DNA from: Desulfospira joergensenii DSM 10085
GTDB lineage: Bacteria; Desulfobacterota; Desulfobacteria; Desulfobacterales; Desulfobacteraceae
Direction of reading: 5' to 3'
Length of the DNA stretch: 64,000 nt
NCBI RefSeq assembly: GCF_000420085.1
Contig: NZ_ATUG01000002.1
Location: forward strand, 1,488,001 to 1,552,000
The notes beneath the pieces are model-generated. The model was not told the DNA's origin and searched no databases. It worked only from the letters and a program-made list of their open reading frames with translations. A program made the translations under genes and the position numbers. Positions 53,048-62,908 of the stretch are shown here, one piece after another (positions within the stretch are counted from its first letter, which is position 1; the number at the start of each line of letters is the position of its first letter).

Positions 53048-53662
53048 ATGCGGGTATTTACTTTCATGACTCCAACCTTAAAAACAGCGCGGCTGAGATT
53101 AAGACCTCTGACCATTGCCGATCAGAATGCAATGGTCGACACAATCATGTCGGACCCTGATGTCATGACCTGGCTGCCGTATTCAGCCGGGACCTCAACC
53201 CCGGAGGGGCAAAAGGAAATTGCTTTGGGATATCTCACGGATTTCATCAATCCCTGGAAAGAGATTGGGCTGGGTGTCTGGGCCGTTTGTATCGGAGACA
53301 AGGAATTGGGAAAGCCCGGGGAATTTATCGGGTACTGCGGATTTATTCCCGAACAGATCAGGGGTGGGGGGCCGGAAATCGCCTATGCCCTTGGAAGATC
53401 CATGTGGGGAAAAGGAATCATAACCGAAGCACTGACAGCCTGCCTGGACTGGCTCTTTGGCCGGGAGGAAATCATCCGGGCCTACGCCGTAACCGATCAT
53501 TCAAATACCGCATCCCGCAGGGTCCTGGAGAAAATCGGCATGGAACATGAAAAAGATGTGGATCTTTATGATTCCAAAGCCAAAGGATCAGGCCTGCTGC
53601 CTTTCTATTCCATTGAACGGGAGGTCTATTTTAGAAAAAGCCAAAAAGAATTTTCTCCATAG
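53048..53662 (+). CDS. RimJ/RimL-type GNAT N-acetyltransferase
   Basis: 204 residues; an ATG at 53066 is an alternative start. Motifs: LKTARLRLRPLTIAD at the start, IAYALGRSMWGKGIITEAL and the VTDHSNTASRRVLEKIGM end. RimJ/RimL-type enzymes acetylate protein N-termini or small amines. Confidence 0.85.
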   Translation: MRVFTFMTPTLKTARLRLRPLTIADQNAMVDTIMSDPDVMTWLPYSAGTSTPEGQKEIALGYLTDFINPWKEIGLGVWAVCIGDKELGKPGEFIGYCGFIPEQIRGGGPEIAYALGRSMWGKGIITEALTACLDWLFGREEIIRAYAVTDHSNTASRRVLEKIGMEHEKDVDLYDSKAKGSGLLPFYSIEREVYFRKSQKEFSP

Positions 53663-53848
53663 GTTCAGGGCGGACACAGACCCTTGGGCCGGGGTGCAAA
53701 AAAATATCTGCACCTTGTTCGCCGTTTCCCACTCCTCTCAACTCGCCGCCGGCTTCCTCTGAGGTTCAACACTGCATGGGTGGACTCAAAAAAGGTAAAA
53801 AAAGCAGCATCTTAAACCATAAATTATCCACTTATTTTTAAAGGAGAG

Positions 53849-54349
53849 TTGATTATGGCAAGAACCGTAGACAACCTGACGAAAATGTTTTTGAGCAATG
53901 CTGAATCCAATATTCGATACCTGGCCTTTGCCGAAGCAGCGGATCAAGAGGGTCGTCAAGGTGTGGCAAAGGCTTTCAGGGCGCTTGCCATGTCCAAAAT
54001 GGTCCATGCCATTTCTCACTTCAAGGCGACGGGTCTTGTGGATACCACGGCCGAAAACCTGAAACAGGCCTCGGAAGAGGAAAAATATGATTACAAGAGC
54101 GCCTACCCTGCCATGGTCCAGGACGCTGTAAAGGAAGATGCCATCCAGGGGCGGCACAGCCTGGAATATGGATTGTCCATTGCTCCCGTCATCATAAAAC
54201 TGATCGCCAAAGCCATGAACAACCCTGATATGGAATCCGAGGGATCCTATTATATCTGCCCGGTGTGCGGGAATATTGAATTCAAGACGCCTTCGGAAAA
54301 ATGCCCATTCTGCGGGGTGGATGTAAGTCAGTTTACCGAAATTTCCTGA
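53849..54349 (+). CDS. Rubrerythrin
   Basis: 166 residues. An N-terminal ferritin-like domain (NAESNIRYLAFAEAADQEG; VHAISHFKA) is followed by a C-terminal rubredoxin domain (CPVCGNIEF and CPFCG). It reduces peroxide in anaerobes. The ribosome site GGAGAG lies before the ATG. Confidence 0.9.
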   Translation: MIMARTVDNLTKMFLSNAESNIRYLAFAEAADQEGRQGVAKAFRALAMSKMVHAISHFKATGLVDTTAENLKQASEEEKYDYKSAYPAMVQDAVKEDAIQGRHSLEYGLSIAPVIIKLIAKAMNNPDMESEGSYYICPVCGNIEFKTPSEKCPFCGVDVSQFTEIS

Positions 54350-54623
54350 AGACCGGTCATCCTTTTTTTGCCGGGCTGAGAATTTTCTCGGGCTGGATCT
54401 GTATAAACTTTATTATTGCATTTATAGGCTGGGAATGATTATCGAATCCATTCGATTGATTTTTATATCTTTTTCACTTTTATGGCTTTAATATCCAAAT
54501 AAGTGGAAAATCACGAAATAAATTTTCCACTTATTAACACTGTTGGGCTTGTGGGCTGATGCATGATGCTAACTTTGATGTTAGTATAAAGATACTGTCA
54601 AAATTTTTAAATTATTAAAATCG
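54350..54623. other. Intergenic region with AT shift
   Basis: Composition falls to AT-rich here, marking the left border of the polyamine-binding-protein segment. No gene seen. Confidence 0.4.
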
Positions 54624-55174
54624 ATGAAGTGGATAAAGATGATGAAATCTGCAAACCAAGTTGTTTTTATATTGGTTGTTTTTATTTGTTTTTTAGGATT
54701 GATTCATAGTTCTTTTGCAAATGAAACTCTTAGACTACATGTATGGGACGGGTATGCCCCTGAGGGAAAGGTGGGGAAATTTGAAAACTATATTCAACAA
54801 AAATACAATAGAGTAGTTAAGCTTGAAATTTCTTATATCTCTGACCCCAATGACTTCTTTGAACAAATAAGAGGAAAAAAGGCGGATATCATTAGCCCAG
54901 GTCATAATCTTTTGAAAGATGCGCGTTTTAATTTTATTAAAAACAAGATATTGCTTCCATTGGATTTAAATAATATTCCCAATTATAAAAATCTTATTTC
55001 TAACCTTCAAAATGCGGAGTATTCTTACCAAGATGGTAAGGTATATGCAGTTCCTTTTGCACATGGCCCTTATGGACTGGCATACAATACTGCCCATCTC
55101 AATGCCCCTGACTCGTGGGGTGTTTTCTGGGATTCCAAATATAAAGACAAGTACACTATTTCTTTAGACTATTA
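54624..55174 (+). pseudogene. Polyamine-type extracellular solute-binding protein, 5' part (cut by insertion sequence)
   Basis: N-terminal 183 residues of a PotD/spermidine-putrescine-binding-like protein: signal peptide, then ETLRLHVWDGYAP, FEQIRGKKADIISPGHN and VPFAHGPYGLAYNT. The frame ends just inside the insertion. Removing the insertion and one TATTA copy joins it in frame with 57035-57602, reading TISLDY-YEANIY. The whole gene would have coded for about 370 residues. AT-rich compared with the backbone. Confidence 0.85.
55170..55174. repeat. Target-site duplication, left
   Basis: TATTA, matching 57030-57034, on the two sides of the insertion sequence. Confidence 0.85.
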
Positions 55175-57029
55175 AAGGGTGTTGAAATCGATGACGCAAT
55201 TTTAACGTTATCCGACAAATTTTCAGTATGTTAGTAATTGAAAAAGCCTCTGTTTAGTTGTATCTTTCAAGCGCCTAAACAAAAAGGAAACAACACCACA
55301 GAGGCTTTATGCATACAAAAAATATCAGGCGAATCATCACAAAGCAATTGAAAAAGAGTTTTCCGAACTGGAAAAAGATGACAAGGAAGTCCAAAAAAGA
55401 GCTGACAAAGCAAATCATGATGGAAGTTTTGGATAATTATGATTATTCTCAAACCTTGGACATCCCCATCGAAGAACTCATAGGAGTTGAAGATCAGGCC
55501 CCCTCAGCAGAGATTCGTAGCCTTCCTGAGATGGCGTCCTACATTGAAAATTTTCATTCCGACAACCTGTTTCATTTTGACACCCTGAAAAAGCCATACC
55601 CTGAAATTGTAGACCCGGAATTGCAGTTTGTTGACCAACTTATAGACAACCAGATTATCAACAGCTTGATTGCGCCTGACGGATATTCCGCTGTGCACAG
55701 GGATATTCAACCCTACCAGTTATTTCGGATGGAGCTTTTAAAAATAATCAAATACCCTGAAATCAGTTACAGGAAATTTTGCAGCGATGAATATTTTGGC
55801 AGGGAACGAAAGCAAAACAGGCGTTTTGTGAGACTGCCTTTAAATACCAAACACCAGGCAGATCATACTGAATTGTGTCACTTCCGGCGTGGCCTGAATT
55901 TCAAACAATTGATGAATGTCCTGGTATATTTCCTCCATCATTTTTATAAATCAGGCTGTCTGGAGAGTGCCGTTATCCATGGTGTTGATTCCAGTGAACT
56001 GCCGTCTGAAATCAATTACCCCCTTTGCACAATTCAGGTCAAAGGCAAAAAAATACGAATGTATTCCGATCCGGACTGTGATTGTGGAAAACGCCGGAAT
56101 AAAAGGGATAAATCGTATTACGTCATTGGCTACCGGCTTCACACCCTAACAGCCATCAACCCATCGACAGGCCATAGTTTTCCATTGGTATCCCTAATCG
56201 GGGCGGCAAATCATCATGACAGCCTGTTTTTAAAACCGTTGATCAAGCTTGCTCAAACATTGGGTATTGATATCAAATTGATAACCGCCGACCAGGCTTA
56301 TCACGATAGTGATGGTTCGGTTCTCAACGAAACCGGTGTCTATGTCGTCACCCCTGCATCGGAGAAAGCCAAACTTCCTGACAACGTTTTGGAATCGCCA
56401 TTAAGGGTTGCCTGTAATGATTCTTGTGAGATTCCAATGCAGTTTTTGGGATCGACACCGGAAGGCCACGAATTTGGATGTGATGCCGTTCCGGGTGAGT
56501 GTGCGTTTGAATCAAATTGTTCAAAATCAAGGATCGTTGATTTTGACAGCGGCTATTTTCAACCAATGCCGATTTTTCATAGCGGATCTCAAGACGCAAT
56601 CGAGATCCGGAAAAACTGTGAAAGGCCCTTTAATCTGATGAAAAAAAGAGAAGGCCTCGAACAAACACGGGTAAGAAGCCAGCATGGTGTGATTGTCCGA
56701 TCAACTCTGACGACTATCGTAACATTGTTGATTGAAATGGCCGGAACAAGGCATAAACCAATGAAAAAAGAAGATGGGCAAAAGGAGTTGTTTGCTGCCA
56801 CAGGATGAATTGAACGTTCAATGCGGGATTTTTTCTGAGCCGATTGATCGGTCGCTATTGGTATATCTGAATACAACAAAGGCCGCCGTCTGAAATAGAT
56901 TTTATGCGGTAAAAAACAAAACCAGATATTGCTACGGTAAAAGCCGGACAATCTGACATTGGAAAAAAGAATTACAAACGCGTGGGGCACCTATAACGAA
57001 ACAGAAATTTGAACGGTTTCAACACCCTT
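55175..57029 (+). mobile_element. 1,855-bp insertion sequence with one DDE transposase
   Basis: Bounded by inverted ends AAGGGTGTTGAAATCG and CGGTTTCAACACCCTT (one mismatch over 16 bp) and flanked by the 5-bp duplication TATTA. It carries one transposase gene. It disrupts a solute-binding-protein gene whose frame is restored if the element is removed, so insertion is probably recent. Confidence 0.92.
55309..56808 (+). CDS. DDE transposase (IS4-like fold)
   Basis: 499 residues. Candidate catalytic residues: Asp in HGVDSSELP, Asp in ITADQAYHDS, and Glu in CERPFNLMKKREGLEQ. A region with many cysteines (CNDSC, CDAVPGEC, CSKS) lies between the second and third. It cuts and joins the element ends. 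The exact IS family was not assigned. It appears intact. Confidence 0.88.
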   Translation: MHTKNIRRIITKQLKKSFPNWKKMTRKSKKELTKQIMMEVLDNYDYSQTLDIPIEELIGVEDQAPSAEIRSLPEMASYIENFHSDNLFHFDTLKKPYPEIVDPELQFVDQLIDNQIINSLIAPDGYSAVHRDIQPYQLFRMELLKIIKYPEISYRKFCSDEYFGRERKQNRRFVRLPLNTKHQADHTELCHFRRGLNFKQLMNVLVYFLHHFYKSGCLESAVIHGVDSSELPSEINYPLCTIQVKGKKIRMYSDPDCDCGKRRNKRDKSYYVIGYRLHTLTAINPSTGHSFPLVSLIGAANHHDSLFLKPLIKLAQTLGIDIKLITADQAYHDSDGSVLNETGVYVVTPASEKAKLPDNVLESPLRVACNDSCEIPMQFLGSTPEGHEFGCDAVPGECAFESNCSKSRIVDFDSGYFQPMPIFHSGSQDAIEIRKNCERPFNLMKKREGLEQTRVRSQHGVIVRSTLTTIVTLLIEMAGTRHKPMKKEDGQKELFAATG

Positions 57030-57034
57030 TATTA
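57030..57034. repeat. Target-site duplication, right
   Basis: TATTA; pair of 55170-55174. Confidence 0.85.
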
Positions 57035-57602
57035 TGAGGCGAATATCTATATTACTGCCTTGGCTATGGGATATAGTGTAAATGAGTTAGCGACTGCTGA
57101 GAATTTAAATAACCCGAAATTTAAAAAGAAATTAAGAGAATTAGCTCAAAATTCTTCTGTCATGTGGGAAGGAATTGATACGGCAGACATTCTTCAAAAC
57201 AATTCTATTGCCGCAGTGTGGGGCTTTTCACTCCCAGAGCTTGCTAAAAGAGGGCAAGTTTGGAAAATTGCGGAACCCAAAGAAGGTACCATGGGGTGGG
57301 TAGATAATTTTGCCATTGGTTGGTCTTTAAAAAATAAACCTTTTCTTCGAAAAGTTGCAGAAGAGTGGTTAAATTTTGTAATTTCTCCAGACTTTCAGGT
57401 TGAAGTAACAGTTAGGTCTTTAGGTAGTGCTCCGACCAACACTCATATTCAAGACAGATTAACACTAGAAGAAATTGCTATGTTCCATATTAATGACCCT
57501 GATTACTTCCAAAACAATAGGATTTTATGGCCTACATTAAAACGAACCAGGGATCGAAATTTTATGAAACATTTATGGGAAAAAGCATTAATTAAAAAAT
57601 AA
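57035..57602 (+). pseudogene. Polyamine-type solute-binding protein, 3' part
   Basis: The C-terminal ~188 residues of the interrupted gene (YEANIYITALAMGYSVNEL ... GTMGWVDNFAIGWSLKN). The frame drawn from an ATG inside the insertion (57009) is chimeric. No transporter permease or ATPase gene lies nearby, so the rest of the system is elsewhere or lost. Confidence 0.85.
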
Positions 57603-57703
57603 GGAGTCCAACATTTCGGTAGAGCTGACCGCGAGAACGGGAGGCAATTTCCGCGAAGGCTGTCGGCGCGGCAGCTCACCTCGGCGTTACGGAGAGGAAC
57701 AAC

Positions 57704-58222
57704 ATGGATAAAGAGAATACACTTTCTGCGGCCGATTGGTTTAATAACGGGTTAGACTGTTTCAATAAACCAGACGGAATGGGTGCCATTAAGGCATTTG
57801 AGGCCGTTATCAGGATAGACCCCGGCTATCGCCACTCAGATGGGGACAACCCTTATTTTTATCTGGGCAAGATTTCTGAAATCGAAGGAAGGATTGACGA
57901 CGCGATTCAGTATTATTCGAGCGCTTTGGCATTGGATCCGTACGACGAGGAGAGCCTTATCGGCCGGGGAAGCTGTTATACCGTTAAAAAGAATCACAAA
58001 GGGGCTACCGTTGATTTTAAAAAGGTGCTGGACATCCCGTCTGAACTCAGGAATGCCCCGCTGCAGCATGTGCTGTATGCGATTGCGGAAAACTTTCGCC
58101 AGCAAAAGGATTTCCCAAATGCACTTCACTGGGGGGAAAAGGCACTTCTGGAAGAGCCTGAAAATTTGCGACACCAGGAATTGGTGGCCGACGTCAAAAA
58201 ACAGATGCGGGACGCACCATAA
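57704..58222 (+). CDS. Tetratricopeptide-repeat protein
   Basis: 172 residues with about three TPR units (for example NPYFYLGKISEIEGRIDDAI, then YYSSALALDPYDEES). No signal peptide. TPRs bind proteins. Function unknown. It ends before a strong hairpin. Confidence 0.8.
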   Translation: MDKENTLSAADWFNNGLDCFNKPDGMGAIKAFEAVIRIDPGYRHSDGDNPYFYLGKISEIEGRIDDAIQYYSSALALDPYDEESLIGRGSCYTVKKNHKGATVDFKKVLDIPSELRNAPLQHVLYAIAENFRQQKDFPNALHWGEKALLEEPENLRHQELVADVKKQMRDAP

Positions 58223-58230
58223 TTTTTGAA

Positions 58231-58270
58231 ATGGTTTTTATATGGACCATAAGATCCATATAAAAACCAT
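58231..58270 (+). terminator. Strong hairpin after the TPR gene
   Basis: Perfect 16-bp arms ATGGTTTTTATATGGA and TCCATATAAAAACCAT around an 8-base loop. It lies eight bases past the stop codon. Without a clean T-run it may be a weak terminator or a message-end structure. Confidence 0.7.
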
Positions 58271-58352
58271 TCTATCCTGGCAACTCCATTCAAAGTACGG
58301 CAACGAATGTCAGCAAAAGATATTTTCCCGGTTTGTCAGGATTCAAAAACCG

Positions 58353-59399
58353 CTATAATTTCAAGGATTCAATAATTGTCTTGCCAAATAAAACCGAGGC
58401 TTCCGGTCCGTTGGCGGTTATGATCTTCCCGTCAACCGTTACTCGATCCGCGGTATAGATGCACGCCCCGTTTTGAAACCGTTTTTTCTCATTGGGATTC
58501 ACAGTCGCCATTTTCCCGTCAATCACATGGGCATTGGCAAGGGTCACCGGCGCCCAGCAGATCGCCGCCAGAACCTTATCGTTTTTAACCGCATCCTGTG
58601 CGATTTTATGGGCTTTGGGGTCATTGTGATAAATTCCCGAACCACTGCCGCCCACAAAAACAATGGCATCGAAATCCGGGACACTGACATCATCAAGCAC
58701 ATAGCTCACATCGGTAACCTGGCCGTACATGCCGTATGCCTTGCCCTTTGCGACAGAAAATACCGTTGTGATTCCGCCTGCCTTTTCTATCATTTTTTTG
58801 GGCACACTGAATTCACTGTCCTCATACCCTCTGTTCCCGATAATCAGGGCCACTTTTTTCCCTTTGATATCCGGCAGGGTCATATCCGGGATATCAATCT
58901 TGGGGCCGGCCAGTTTTTTGTCGGTGAAGATGCCGGCCGATGCAATGATGTTGGCTTTCTCACTCTTGAGAACATAGGTGATTTTTTCCCTTGCCCGGCC
59001 ATGGGGATCTGCATAAACATAATCGACCCAGCCTTTTCCTTCTGAATTTGCCTTTTCCAGAAATTCCCTGAAGAATTCCTTGCCGTTGATATCCTTTCTT
59101 TCCATATAACGGATGCCGTGCATCCGCTTCGGAAGATACGGGTGGGCCAGCAGTCTGGCCTCTTTTGTGTCCAGGAGAAAGACATATGCGTCCTTCCACA
59201 CAAACGGCCCTTTTTTATCATTCAGCTTTGGGATAACCGCATCGAGCCCCTCTTTCTCGATCATTTGGACCACTTTATTCGTCATGTCGATGCATTCTGC
59301 CTTTGTGGCCTTTTCCCCGGCAAAAGCGGACACGGTGTAAAAAATGAGGGATAAAACAATGAAAATTTTTAACAAGACAAAATCAAATTTTCTGTTCAT
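58353..59399 (-). CDS. Exported Cache-like sensor fused to a DJ-1/PfpI domain
   Basis: 348 residues. A signal peptide (residues 1-27) is followed by a single-Cache-type domain (KGPFVWKDAYVFLLDTKEARLLAHPYL; EGKGWVDYVY). From about residue 180 comes a DJ-1/PfpI domain with GYEDSEF (Glu) and AAICWAPVTLA (nucleophile Cys). DJ-1-type proteins act on glyoxal-type aldehydes or as stress chaperones. This periplasmic fusion suggests ligand-controlled activity. Convergent with the TPR gene. Confidence 0.82.
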   Translation of the reverse strand: MNRKFDFVLLKIFIVLSLIFYTVSAFAGEKATKAECIDMTNKVVQMIEKEGLDAVIPKLNDKKGPFVWKDAYVFLLDTKEARLLAHPYLPKRMHGIRYMERKDINGKEFFREFLEKANSEGKGWVDYVYADPHGRAREKITYVLKSEKANIIASAGIFTDKKLAGPKIDIPDMTLPDIKGKKVALIIGNRGYEDSEFSVPKKMIEKAGGITTVFSVAKGKAYGMYGQVTDVSYVLDDVSVPDFDAIVFVGGSGSGIYHNDPKAHKIAQDAVKNDKVLAAICWAPVTLANAHVIDGKMATVNPNEKKRFQNGACIYTADRVTVDGKIITANGPEASVLFGKTIIESLKL

Positions 59400-59512
59400 C
59401 TTAAGCTTCTCCTTTGTTTGTTGTTGGTAATGGCACCATACTCCCGCAGATTTTCAACACTCTAATCCGGCCCACTTAAGCAGGACTTAAATAGGGGATA
59501 CAAAAAAGAGGG

Positions 59513-62500
59513 TTAAGATGATTTTTTCCGGGTCAGCAGCCGTTGAGCCAGTTCTTCGGTTTCCGGTTCAACCGGGCAGTCAAGTTCGGTCCGAAGCGTT
59601 TCCCGGCAGCGCTTAAGAGTGGATGCCGCCTGGACCAGATTTCCTGTTCCGGCATAAAGCCGCATCAGCTTCCGGACCATTTTTTCAGCGGTTTTATCAA
59701 CGCTCAGGTAGGTTTCAGCTAAGCGGATGCACTTTTCATAATCTTTTCGGGTTTCATAAAAGGCAATCATGGTTTCCAGGGCAGAAAGATATTTATTCTG
59801 AAGATCCTGCCGGGTGGTGCTGCACCAATCGCAGAACGGGGCTTCGGCCAGCAGCTCTCCTGAATAGGCTAAGACCGCCTCCCGGCAGTGGCTAAATGCC
59901 TTGAAAGCGTCTTTTTCCCGGTGAGCCCGTGCCATCTCGTCCGTAAAAACCGTCATGTCAACCCAGCCTTCCTGACCCAGGCAAAGGCGGTAGGTGTCTG
60001 CCTGCCTTGATATGTAGGATGAGGGCGCACCGTCCGGGAGATCCGGTTCCAGAACGCGGCGCAGTGAAGTCATGGTGACGTGGAAGCGGTTGACGGTTTT
60101 GCCGGGATCCTGGTCCGGCCACAGCATTTCAATGAGGATGTCCCGGTTGACATACCCCTGGTGCCGGGAGAAGGCCAGATATTGAAAAAGGGATCTGACC
60201 TTCTGATTTCCCCATTTGCCGGGGCTGATTTCCCGGTCTCCCACAAGGACCCGGAAGCGTCCCAGAAGGTGAATCTTCAACCCGGGCGGATCAGGTCTGG
60301 GCAGGTTTGACAAAAGATGAGAGGCGGCTTTTTTTACGGACGGGCCACGGGATTCCCGCAGAATCTGTTTGAGATCAAGAATGGCATCGCTGCCGATTTT
60401 TTTTAATGTGTCGAAAATATAATCCCGCAGATGTCCCTCGGCATAGAGATCGACCAGGAAAGGAACAATCCAGTGCCGTTCCTCAACAAAGCCGTACTTC
60501 TTTCTTTCGGTATGAAGGCTCAGAACAGACAAAAATTTTTCCCGGCCCTTGTCTTTATCCTGGTGCCAGTGGTACATGGCAAGCCACAGATCCGCCCAGT
60601 GGGACAGCCCGAACGGCGCAAAGGCTTTCCGGGTGGATCGGATCAGGGGCAGGGCCTCTTCGTGGCGGTCCGTCATCATCAGGACAACGGCAAGGTTCCC
60701 CTTTAACGTTCCTTCTGTCATGGGCAGGTCAAGCCCGTTGAGCAGGTCCAGACCGGACAGGGCACTCTGTTCCGACAGAACCATATCCCCTTTGCGGGCA
60801 TAGGCCGTGCACAGCGTATTCAGCCCCAGGGCCTGACCCCATCTGGCCCCCATGGACCGAAAAAGGTCGACGCTCTGTTCAGCATAAGCGATGCTTTCTT
60901 TGCATCTTCCCAGTCCGAATGCGCTTTTTGCCGCCTGGAGCAGCAAAAAGGGAAGCGTCGTATCCTGCCGGCCCCTGTCCCGGATACCCCTGGGCGTTAA
61001 TCCGGCCGGCTGCCAGACCGGAATGGAAGAAATCGTTTTTGAATTTTTCCGTGTGAGACCTTCAAGGCCGTTGCGGGCATATGCGAGCCCCTCCTCAAAC
61101 CGGTGCAGAGAATTGCAGGCACTGGCCAGCAGGGTATAGTGCCCGGAAAAATCCTGCAGATCCGACTGCTGCCGGACTCGCCACTCAACAGATCTGCCGA
61201 TTTGAAGGGATTTTTCGTGGTCACCGGAGGCAAGGCATGTGTATCCCCGATAAACATCCAGCCATACCCTTTGCTGATCGGTGAGTGTTATACTCTTGAG
61301 GTGCGCCATTGCAGCCCGGCCGGTTTCATAATAAAGCTTCCATGACTCCCGGTGTCGCAGATAAGCCGTAATGAAAATAAGATACCCCAGGGCTTCGATG
61401 CGCAGCTCATCCGAGATGGCGGTCTGGTTCAGCAAGGTTTCGAGAACCCGGGCAGCCCTGGAAAACTCTCCGGCCATGAAGTAATTGAGTGCGATCTCAA
61501 TCCGGCAGAGATTCATTCCGTCCGTATTGCTCTGGCCTTCAAATTTCACCAGAGCGCGGCCCCAGGAGGAAGCCGCATCTGTGTGACGGGCGAAAACCCC
61601 CTGGAGTTTGCCGTACAGGCACAGGACCCAGGGAAAGTCATCCATATATGGATGGGGGATGGCAGAAAGGCAGGTTCTCAGGATTTCATATCTGCCTTCC
61701 TGGAACAGGCGCCGGCCGCGGGTGTTCAACAACCGGACCACCTCCTTGAAATCAGGCGCAGACAGAAAGTGGTGCAGGGCGGTTTCAATTCTGCCTTTTT
61801 CTTCACAAAGGCGTGCGGCTTTCAGGTGCAGGTCTGAAACCGCCTCTTTTGAATAAAGGGCGGCAAGCTTTTTTTGAAGAAAAGCCTTAAACAGCTTGTG
61901 GTAAACATATCCGCCCCTGTCCGGCTCCTTTTGAATAAAAATATGAGAGTCTGCCAGATCCTCAAGCATTTGCTGTGACTCGCCAACGCATAAGAATTCA
62001 TCGCAGAACCATGTCTTAAGGCGTGCCAGGATTGAGGTTTGGACAAGAAAGTCCCGGATTTCAGTTGCAAGGGTTGAAAAGACTTCCTCCTCCAGATAGT
62101 CGGCAACCGGGGCAGGCAAGGGATGCGGCTGATCCAGAAAGTTTCGGACGTCCGCCATGGTCAGATCCTGAAGCGCATAATAAAAGAGCATAAGACCTGA
62201 AACCCACCCTTCAGTCAACTCGCATATCCGGTCAGAAATATCCCGGTCCCAGTCGATCTCAAAATATTCCTTGAAAAGAAGAGCGGTTTCCTCGCCGGAA
62301 AAAACCAGATCAGCAGCACTTATTTCAATGACCTGTTGCTGCGCTTTCAGGCGGGAAAGGGACAGAGGGATGGAGGCTCTTGAGATGAGCACCATGTGGA
62401 GAAAGGAAGACGAGTGCCGCAGCAAAAAATTCAGCACCGCATTAACTGCCTCACTCTCCTTTACCCAGTGAACGTCGTCCAGCACCAGGATGAGATCGGT

Positions 62501-62908
62501 TTCAAGACACGCCTCCAGATCTGCCAGAAGCTGTCGGATACGCATTTCGTCTGCTGCACTGCCGGGTGGTTTGTCCTGGCAATCCACTATGGAAGATGCG
62601 TTGAATTCAGGGAAAATATTTTGAATCCCACGGATCAGGCCGCTTAAGAAAAATGTCAGATCCTTGTCCGTACTGTCCAGCCGTAACCGGATAATGCGGG
62701 CATTCACACCCTCCAGGGCCTGAACCGCCAGGGTTGTCTTCCCGTAGCCTGCGCCTGCAACAATTGTGGTGAGACGGTTTTCAAGTATTGCTTTCCCTGA
62801 GAGTCTGCTGATCAAGCGTCTCATGTTTTTGGTTATGTCAGGAAAGCACAGCTTTGATTTCAGTATGGGCGGTTCATGAATCAAAATATCAGGTCTCCAA
62901 TTTAACAT
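59513..62908 (-). CDS. Large NTPase-TPR-BTAD transcriptional regulator
   Basis: 1,131 residues. An STAND-type NTPase at the N-terminus has Walker A AGAGYGKTT (51-59) and Walker B LILVLDD (139-145), as in MalT. A long helical repeat region follows. From about residue 880 there is an OmpR-type winged helix (IHLLGRFRVLVGDREISPGKW) and a bacterial transcriptional activator domain (BTAD). Such regulators bind an inducer and NTP and then activate transcription. The divergent hydratase gene 580 bases away, with ACCGGATAT repeats upstream, may be a target. Confidence 0.85.
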   Translation of the reverse strand: MLNWRPDILIHEPPILKSKLCFPDITKNMRRLISRLSGKAILENRLTTIVAGAGYGKTTLAVQALEGVNARIIRLRLDSTDKDLTFFLSGLIRGIQNIFPEFNASSIVDCQDKPPGSAADEMRIRQLLADLEACLETDLILVLDDVHWVKESEAVNAVLNFLLRHSSSFLHMVLISRASIPLSLSRLKAQQQVIEISAADLVFSGEETALLFKEYFEIDWDRDISDRICELTEGWVSGLMLFYYALQDLTMADVRNFLDQPHPLPAPVADYLEEEVFSTLATEIRDFLVQTSILARLKTWFCDEFLCVGESQQMLEDLADSHIFIQKEPDRGGYVYHKLFKAFLQKKLAALYSKEAVSDLHLKAARLCEEKGRIETALHHFLSAPDFKEVVRLLNTRGRRLFQEGRYEILRTCLSAIPHPYMDDFPWVLCLYGKLQGVFARHTDAASSWGRALVKFEGQSNTDGMNLCRIEIALNYFMAGEFSRAARVLETLLNQTAISDELRIEALGYLIFITAYLRHRESWKLYYETGRAAMAHLKSITLTDQQRVWLDVYRGYTCLASGDHEKSLQIGRSVEWRVRQQSDLQDFSGHYTLLASACNSLHRFEEGLAYARNGLEGLTRKNSKTISSIPVWQPAGLTPRGIRDRGRQDTTLPFLLLQAAKSAFGLGRCKESIAYAEQSVDLFRSMGARWGQALGLNTLCTAYARKGDMVLSEQSALSGLDLLNGLDLPMTEGTLKGNLAVVLMMTDRHEEALPLIRSTRKAFAPFGLSHWADLWLAMYHWHQDKDKGREKFLSVLSLHTERKKYGFVEERHWIVPFLVDLYAEGHLRDYIFDTLKKIGSDAILDLKQILRESRGPSVKKAASHLLSNLPRPDPPGLKIHLLGRFRVLVGDREISPGKWGNQKVRSLFQYLAFSRHQGYVNRDILIEMLWPDQDPGKTVNRFHVTMTSLRRVLEPDLPDGAPSSYISRQADTYRLCLGQEGWVDMTVFTDEMARAHREKDAFKAFSHCREAVLAYSGELLAEAPFCDWCSTTRQDLQNKYLSALETMIAFYETRKDYEKCIRLAETYLSVDKTAEKMVRKLMRLYAGTGNLVQAASTLKRCRETLRTELDCPVEPETEELAQRLLTRKKSS

